A DNA stretch of 61,183 nt from Acidobacteria bacterium UBA7540 (GTDB lineage: Bacteria; Acidobacteriota; Terriglobia; UBA7540): the NCBI GenBank assembly GCA_002478145.1, contig DLMI01000104.1, positions 1-61,183 on the forward strand, given 5' to 3'. The position numbers were made by a program, and so were the translations under genes. This document shows, in pieces, positions 58,053 to 61,183 of this stretch. Within the stretch, counting starts at the first letter, position 1, and every line of letters starts with the position of its first letter. Under the pieces are notes generated by a model. That model made no database searches and was not told the DNA's origin. It was given only the letters and a program-made list of their open reading frames with translations.

Positions 58053-59393
58053 ATGGACGAACCGCACCTAACCTCAGATCACCGCTCACCCCCTATGCCC
58101 TCTCTCCCTGAGGTCCACAGGACGGTGGGCATTCCCACCGGAGCGGCCTTCTGGAGAAAAGTGCTGGCCTTTTCCGGGCCGGGCTTCCTGGTCGCCGTGG
58201 GGTACATGGACCCCGGGAACTGGGCCACGGATATAGCTGGGGGGTCGCGGTTTGCCTACCAGCTCATCTTCGTCCTCTTCATGTCCAACCTGATGGCGAT
58301 CCTGGTCCAGGCGCTTGCCGCGCGGCTGGGCATCGTCACGCAACTCGACCTCGCGCAGGCCTGCCGTAGCTATTATTCGCGGAGAACCAGCCTGTTCCTG
58401 TGGGTGCTGTGTGAAATTGCCATCGCCGCCTGCGACCTGGCGGAGGTGATCGGGTCGGCCATCGCGCTCAACTTGCTCTTCCATATCCCGCTCTTGATCG
58501 GCGTCTGCCTGACGGCGCTCGATGTCCTGGCGATCCTCTACCTTCAGAACAAGGGGTTCCGATACCTCGAAGCCCTGGTGGTAGCCCTCATCGGGACGAT
58601 TGGTGTCTGCTACCTGGTGGAGATTCTCCTGGTAAAACCAAATTTGGTCGAAATCGGGAAAGGCCTTATTCCCACCCCAGAGCTTTTGACCAACCACGAG
58701 ATGCTCTACATTGCCATCGGGATGATGGGCGCAACGGTGATGCCCCACAACCTTTACCTCCATTCCTCGCTGGTCCAGACGCGGGCGATCGCGCGGGACC
58801 GGGAGGGGATACGAACCGCGCTGCGATTTAACCTGCTGGATTACGTGGTGGCGCTCAATTTTGCTTTCTTCATTAACGCGGCGATTCTCATCATGGCGGC
58901 CGGCACGTTCTACCGCCACGGGTTGAACCAAGTGGCAGAAATCCAGGATGCTTACTACACCCTGGCGCCGCTGCTGGGGACGCAAATGGCCAGCGTACTC
59001 TTTGCCATAGCCCTGCTGTGTTCCGGCCAGAACTCCACGCTGACCGGAACACTGGCTGGGCAAATCGTGATGGAGGGATTCTTGAACATCCGTCTGACGC
59101 CCTGGCTGAGGCGGCTGATTACGCGGCTCTTTGCTATTATTCCCGCGATTATCGCCGTGGCGTTTTTCGGACATCGGGGAACGGCACAGCTTTTGATCTT
59201 CAGCCAGGTCATCTTGAGTCTGCAACTCTCCTTTGCGGTTTTTCCCTTGGTTCAGTTCACCAGCAACCGAGCAAGAATGGGCGAATTCGTAAACCCGCTC
59301 TGGCTCAAAACCCTCGCCTGGATGGTGGCGGGGATTATTGCTATCTTGAATGCTTATCTCCTGGTCCTGACCGTCAAAAGCTGGGCCAGCTAG
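58053..59393 (+). CDS. mntH: Nramp family divalent metal transporter (MntH-like)
   Basis: A 446-residue integral membrane transporter with about 11 transmembrane segments. The metal-site motifs are present: VGYMDPGNWATD in helix 1 (D-P-G-N) and GATVMPHNLYLHS in helix 6 (M-P-H). Nramp proteins import Mn2+ or Fe2+ with protons. The long polar N-terminus (MDEPHLTSDHRS) before the core is typical. A universal stress protein gene starts 12 bases after its stop, a pairing seen in some bacteria as a fused or linked MntH-UspA unit. Confidence 0.95.
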   Translation: MDEPHLTSDHRSPPMPSLPEVHRTVGIPTGAAFWRKVLAFSGPGFLVAVGYMDPGNWATDIAGGSRFAYQLIFVLFMSNLMAILVQALAARLGIVTQLDLAQACRSYYSRRTSLFLWVLCEIAIAACDLAEVIGSAIALNLLFHIPLLIGVCLTALDVLAILYLQNKGFRYLEALVVALIGTIGVCYLVEILLVKPNLVEIGKGLIPTPELLTNHEMLYIAIGMMGATVMPHNLYLHSSLVQTRAIARDREGIRTALRFNLLDYVVALNFAFFINAAILIMAAGTFYRHGLNQVAEIQDAYYTLAPLLGTQMASVLFAIALLCSGQNSTLTGTLAGQIVMEGFLNIRLTPWLRRLITRLFAIIPAIIAVAFFGHRGTAQLLIFSQVILSLQLSFAVFPLVQFTSNRARMGEFVNPLWLKTLAWMVAGIIAILNAYLLVLTVKSWAS

Positions 59394-59405
59394 GCAGGCG
59401 TCATC

Positions 59406-59834
59406 ATGTTCAAGAAGATTCTCGTAGCTCTCGATCACAGCAAAGCCGACAACGTGCTTTTGCCGCAGGTGAAGGAACTGGCGAAACTCGCCCAGGCGGA
59501 GATTCTGCTGCTCCACGTATCGACCGGCTGGGCGGCGCAGTGGCAGGATAACCTGAATCTCTCGGACTCACAGGAGATGAAGGAGGACCGCGAGTATCTG
59601 GAGAGCGTGGCGCAGAAGCTGCGGGAAGAAGGTTTCCGGGTGACCGCGCGCCACGAACGGGGCGAGCCGGCCCGCGCGATTCTGAAGACCGCCCGCGGAG
59701 AACATTGCGATCTCATCGCCATGGCGGCCCACGGACACAAGATGATTGACGATCTGATCCACGGGACCACCATCACCAAGGTTCGGCACGAAAGCGAGAT
59801 CCCGATTTTCCTGGTTAAGGCCAGCCCCAACTGA
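59406..59834 (+). CDS. Universal stress protein (UspA family)
   Basis: A 142-residue UspA-fold protein. It opens MFKKILVALDHSKADN and ends with the nucleotide-loop region AAHGHKMIDDLIHGTTITKVRH (G-x9-G-T) before PIFLVKA. The first glycine of the usual G-x2-G is weak, so ATP binding is possible but not certain. It is cotranscribed with mntH and probably modulates or accompanies metal transport under stress. Confidence 0.92.
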   Translation: MFKKILVALDHSKADNVLLPQVKELAKLAQAEILLLHVSTGWAAQWQDNLNLSDSQEMKEDREYLESVAQKLREEGFRVTARHERGEPARAILKTARGEHCDLIAMAAHGHKMIDDLIHGTTITKVRHESEIPIFLVKASPN

Positions 59835-59843
59835 CCCTTCAAA

Positions 59844-59944
59844 GGTGGGTGGTAGGCCGTAGGTGGTAGGTGGGGAAAAGCATCCTCCGCCCCCCACATA
59901 CGACCTGCCCCTTACCACCTACCTTTCTTGTGCTTGTTTTTTTC
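59844..59944. terminator. Inverted heptamer arrays followed by a T-run
   Basis: GGTGGGT, GGTAGGC, CGTAGGT, GGTAGGT (59844-59871) face the inverted units CCCACAT, ACGACCT, GCCCCTT, ACCACCT (59893-59920). The paired arrays can form a long imperfect hairpin. A run of seven Ts follows some 15-20 bases later. It lies just after the mntH-usp pair and may act as a transcription terminator; this is inferred. Confidence 0.5.
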
Positions 59945-59995
59945 AAGAGTTCCGGGTTAGAAAAGGGGTAGACTCTTGGGCCGGATTCTGACTTC

Positions 59996-61105
59996 ATGCT
60001 GATTCCAGGTTTCGCCACGGCGGAAGGTACGGCGCGCTTTCGCGAGCGATTTGCGGCGCGCCTGCCAGGGCATATCCGCGAGGCGCAAGGTCTCTGGATT
60101 TCCTCCATCGGAATCGGCACCTACCTCGGGGAGCCCACCGCCGCTTACGATGCACGTTACAGAGAGGCCGTCACGCGAGCGGTGTTGATGGGGGTCAACG
60201 TCATCGATTCGGCCATCAACTACAGGCAGCAGCGGAGCGAACGCGCCATCGCCCAGGCGCTGGCAGCACTGATTTCCTCCGGCGAAGTCCAGCGCGACGA
60301 AGTCATCCTGGCCACCAAGGGCGGGTTCCTGACCTTCGACAGCGAAGAACCGCCGGACCCTTCTGCCTATTTCCAGGAGAAACTCTTGGACCCCGGCATA
60401 ATCCGCATGGAGGAGGTTGTTGCCGGCTGCCATGTCATCTCCCCCAAGTACCTGGAAAACCAGATTGACGCCAGCCGCCGGAACCTCGGCGTCGAGACAT
60501 TGGACATCTACTACGTTCACAACCCGGAGACGCAACTGAGCCAAGTGGGCCGCGAGGAATTCTTCCGCCGGTTAAAGGCGGCCTTTGCGGCGCTCGAGAA
60601 GGCCGTGGCGGAAGGCAAAATACGGAGGTACGGGACGGCGACCTGGAACGCCTATCGAGTGGGCCCGCCTTCGGTCGAAGCCCTTTCGTTGACCGACGTT
60701 CTGCGTTTAGCGGAGGAAGTAGGAGGCAAAGAGCATCACTTTCGCGCCCTCCAGTTGCCTTTCAACCTCGCCATGCTGGAGGCACGCATGGCAAGCACCC
60801 AGCCGGCGGGCCGGAAGCTGGCCCCCCTCTTACAGGTGGCCAGGGCGCACGGATTAATGGTGTTCGCGAGCGCCAGCCTCCTGCAAGGCCAACTCACCCA
60901 AGGATTGCCGCCGGAGTCTCGAAGCTGGTTTCCGGGGATGCGAACGGACGCACAACGAGCCCTCCAGTTTGTTCGCTCCACGCCCGGCATTACCTGCGCT
61001 CTGGTGGGCATGAGCAATCTCGAACACGTGCAGGAGAATCTGGGCACGGCCTCGACTGCACCCATGACGCTCGAACAATTCCGCGCCATTTTACAGGGGA
61101 CATGA
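59996..61105 (+). CDS. Aldo/keto reductase
   Basis: A 369-residue AKR-superfamily TIM barrel. The catalytic residues can be seen in order: DSAINYRQQRSE (Asp and Tyr), LATKGGF (Lys) and YYVHNPE (His). The N-terminus (MLIPGFATAEGTARFRERF) is longer than usual. The substrate and cofactor preference are not set by sequence. It is not tightly linked to its neighbours. Confidence 0.92.
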   Translation: MLIPGFATAEGTARFRERFAARLPGHIREAQGLWISSIGIGTYLGEPTAAYDARYREAVTRAVLMGVNVIDSAINYRQQRSERAIAQALAALISSGEVQRDEVILATKGGFLTFDSEEPPDPSAYFQEKLLDPGIIRMEEVVAGCHVISPKYLENQIDASRRNLGVETLDIYYVHNPETQLSQVGREEFFRRLKAAFAALEKAVAEGKIRRYGTATWNAYRVGPPSVEALSLTDVLRLAEEVGGKEHHFRALQLPFNLAMLEARMASTQPAGRKLAPLLQVARAHGLMVFASASLLQGQLTQGLPPESRSWFPGMRTDAQRALQFVRSTPGITCALVGMSNLEHVQENLGTASTAPMTLEQFRAILQGT

Positions 61106-61131
61106 TACATTGCTCGAAAGCAGGAGGAGTC

Positions 61132-61183
61132 TTGCCTCACAGACCTATCATCACTCTAATAACAGACTTCGGAACGGCGGACC
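61132..61183 (+). CDS. SAM hydroxide adenosyltransferase-like protein, 5' end only
   Basis: Only the first 17 codons are in the window. After CAGGAGGAG, a TTG start gives LPHRPIITLITDFGTAD, matching the N-terminus of the DUF62 / SAM hydroxide adenosyltransferase family (IITLxTDFGxxD), in which the aspartate binds the substrate. The start codon and family are judged from this short stretch alone. Confidence 0.7.
   Translation, partial: MPHRPIITLITDFGTAD

Noticed and set aside
58086..59516. Long minus-strand open frame of 476 codons
   Set aside because: Antisense shadow of mntH; rich in His, Gln and Arg with no recognisable domain.
1..61183. Insertion sequences, prophage or tRNA-linked islands
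   Set aside because: No transposase, integrase, phage gene, tRNA or rRNA could be recognised on either strand.

Overview
The window looks like chromosomal DNA from a member of the Acidobacteriota. The assignment is an inference from gene content and style: a secreted VWA protein and a TPR protein of types common in that phylum, secreted (often Tat-dependent) glycoside hydrolases and S9 peptidases, an HpnE-type squalene enzyme, and a metabolic core with no phage or insertion-sequence genes. Coding DNA is GC-rich. I found no rRNA, tRNA, CRISPR array, integrase or transposase.

Layout. 1-3.0 kb: small metallopeptidase, LacI-type regulator, membrane-anchored unknown protein, and a dense nest of repeats at 1.8-2.2 kb. 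4-6 kb: rpiB-glyA. 6-14 kb (minus strand): Ntn-hydrolase of the phospholipase B type, hpnE, sugar-phosphate isomerase-like protein and a very large GH2 enzyme. 14-21 kb: housekeeping run rimO-yacG-pgpA-(TIG/NHL protein)-cinA-thpR-plsY-gpsA. 21-28 kb (minus): thymidylate-synthase-like protein, class III aminotransferase, a DUF4160/DUF2442 small-gene cluster, S9 peptidase and a PfkB sugar kinase. 28-40 kb: a nearly complete pentose phosphate locus, with gnd divergent from tkt-(tal-pgi fusion)-zwf-opcA-pgl-rpe. 40-50 kb: secreted unknowns, a GH116 enzyme, a TPR remnant, a WD40 protein, a Nudix hydrolase, an aspartyl-protease-like protein and a VWA protein. 50-61 kb: acyl-CoA ligase, histidine degradation genes hutU-hutI-ftcD with a tiny FmdB-type zinc ribbon gene on the opposite strand, mntH-usp, an aldo/keto reductase, and the first codons of a SAM hydroxide adenosyltransferase-like gene.

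The unusual content is between the genes. About 25 degenerate tandem arrays with a 7-base period occur across the window. Each locus has its own word (for example GTGACGA, CAGAAGG, CCGTTGT, AACTGAC, TACTTCA, AGGTGTC), and most lie within about 15 bases of a stop codon or contain it. Several occur as inverted pairs that could fold into long hairpins. Some have entered genes: one encodes the hydrophobic core of a signal peptide in the WD40 protein, one encodes the C-terminal tail of PlsY, and one word gives three unrelated enzymes (Tkt, HutU, FtcD) the same V-T-S-D/E ending. Separately, palindromic elements of a GTAGGGGC...GCCCCTAC type sit in frame inside two proteins, one of them exactly in the linker of the transaldolase-glucose-6-phosphate isomerase fusion. 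The tkt leader contains a nested three-stem structure just after a TATAAT-like box and just before the ribosome binding site.

Metabolically, rpiB, rpe, tkt, tal-pgi, zwf, opcA, pgl and gnd together cover every step of the oxidative and non-oxidative pentose phosphate pathway. glyA and ftcD feed one-carbon units into folate, and plsY, gpsA and pgpA start phospholipid synthesis.
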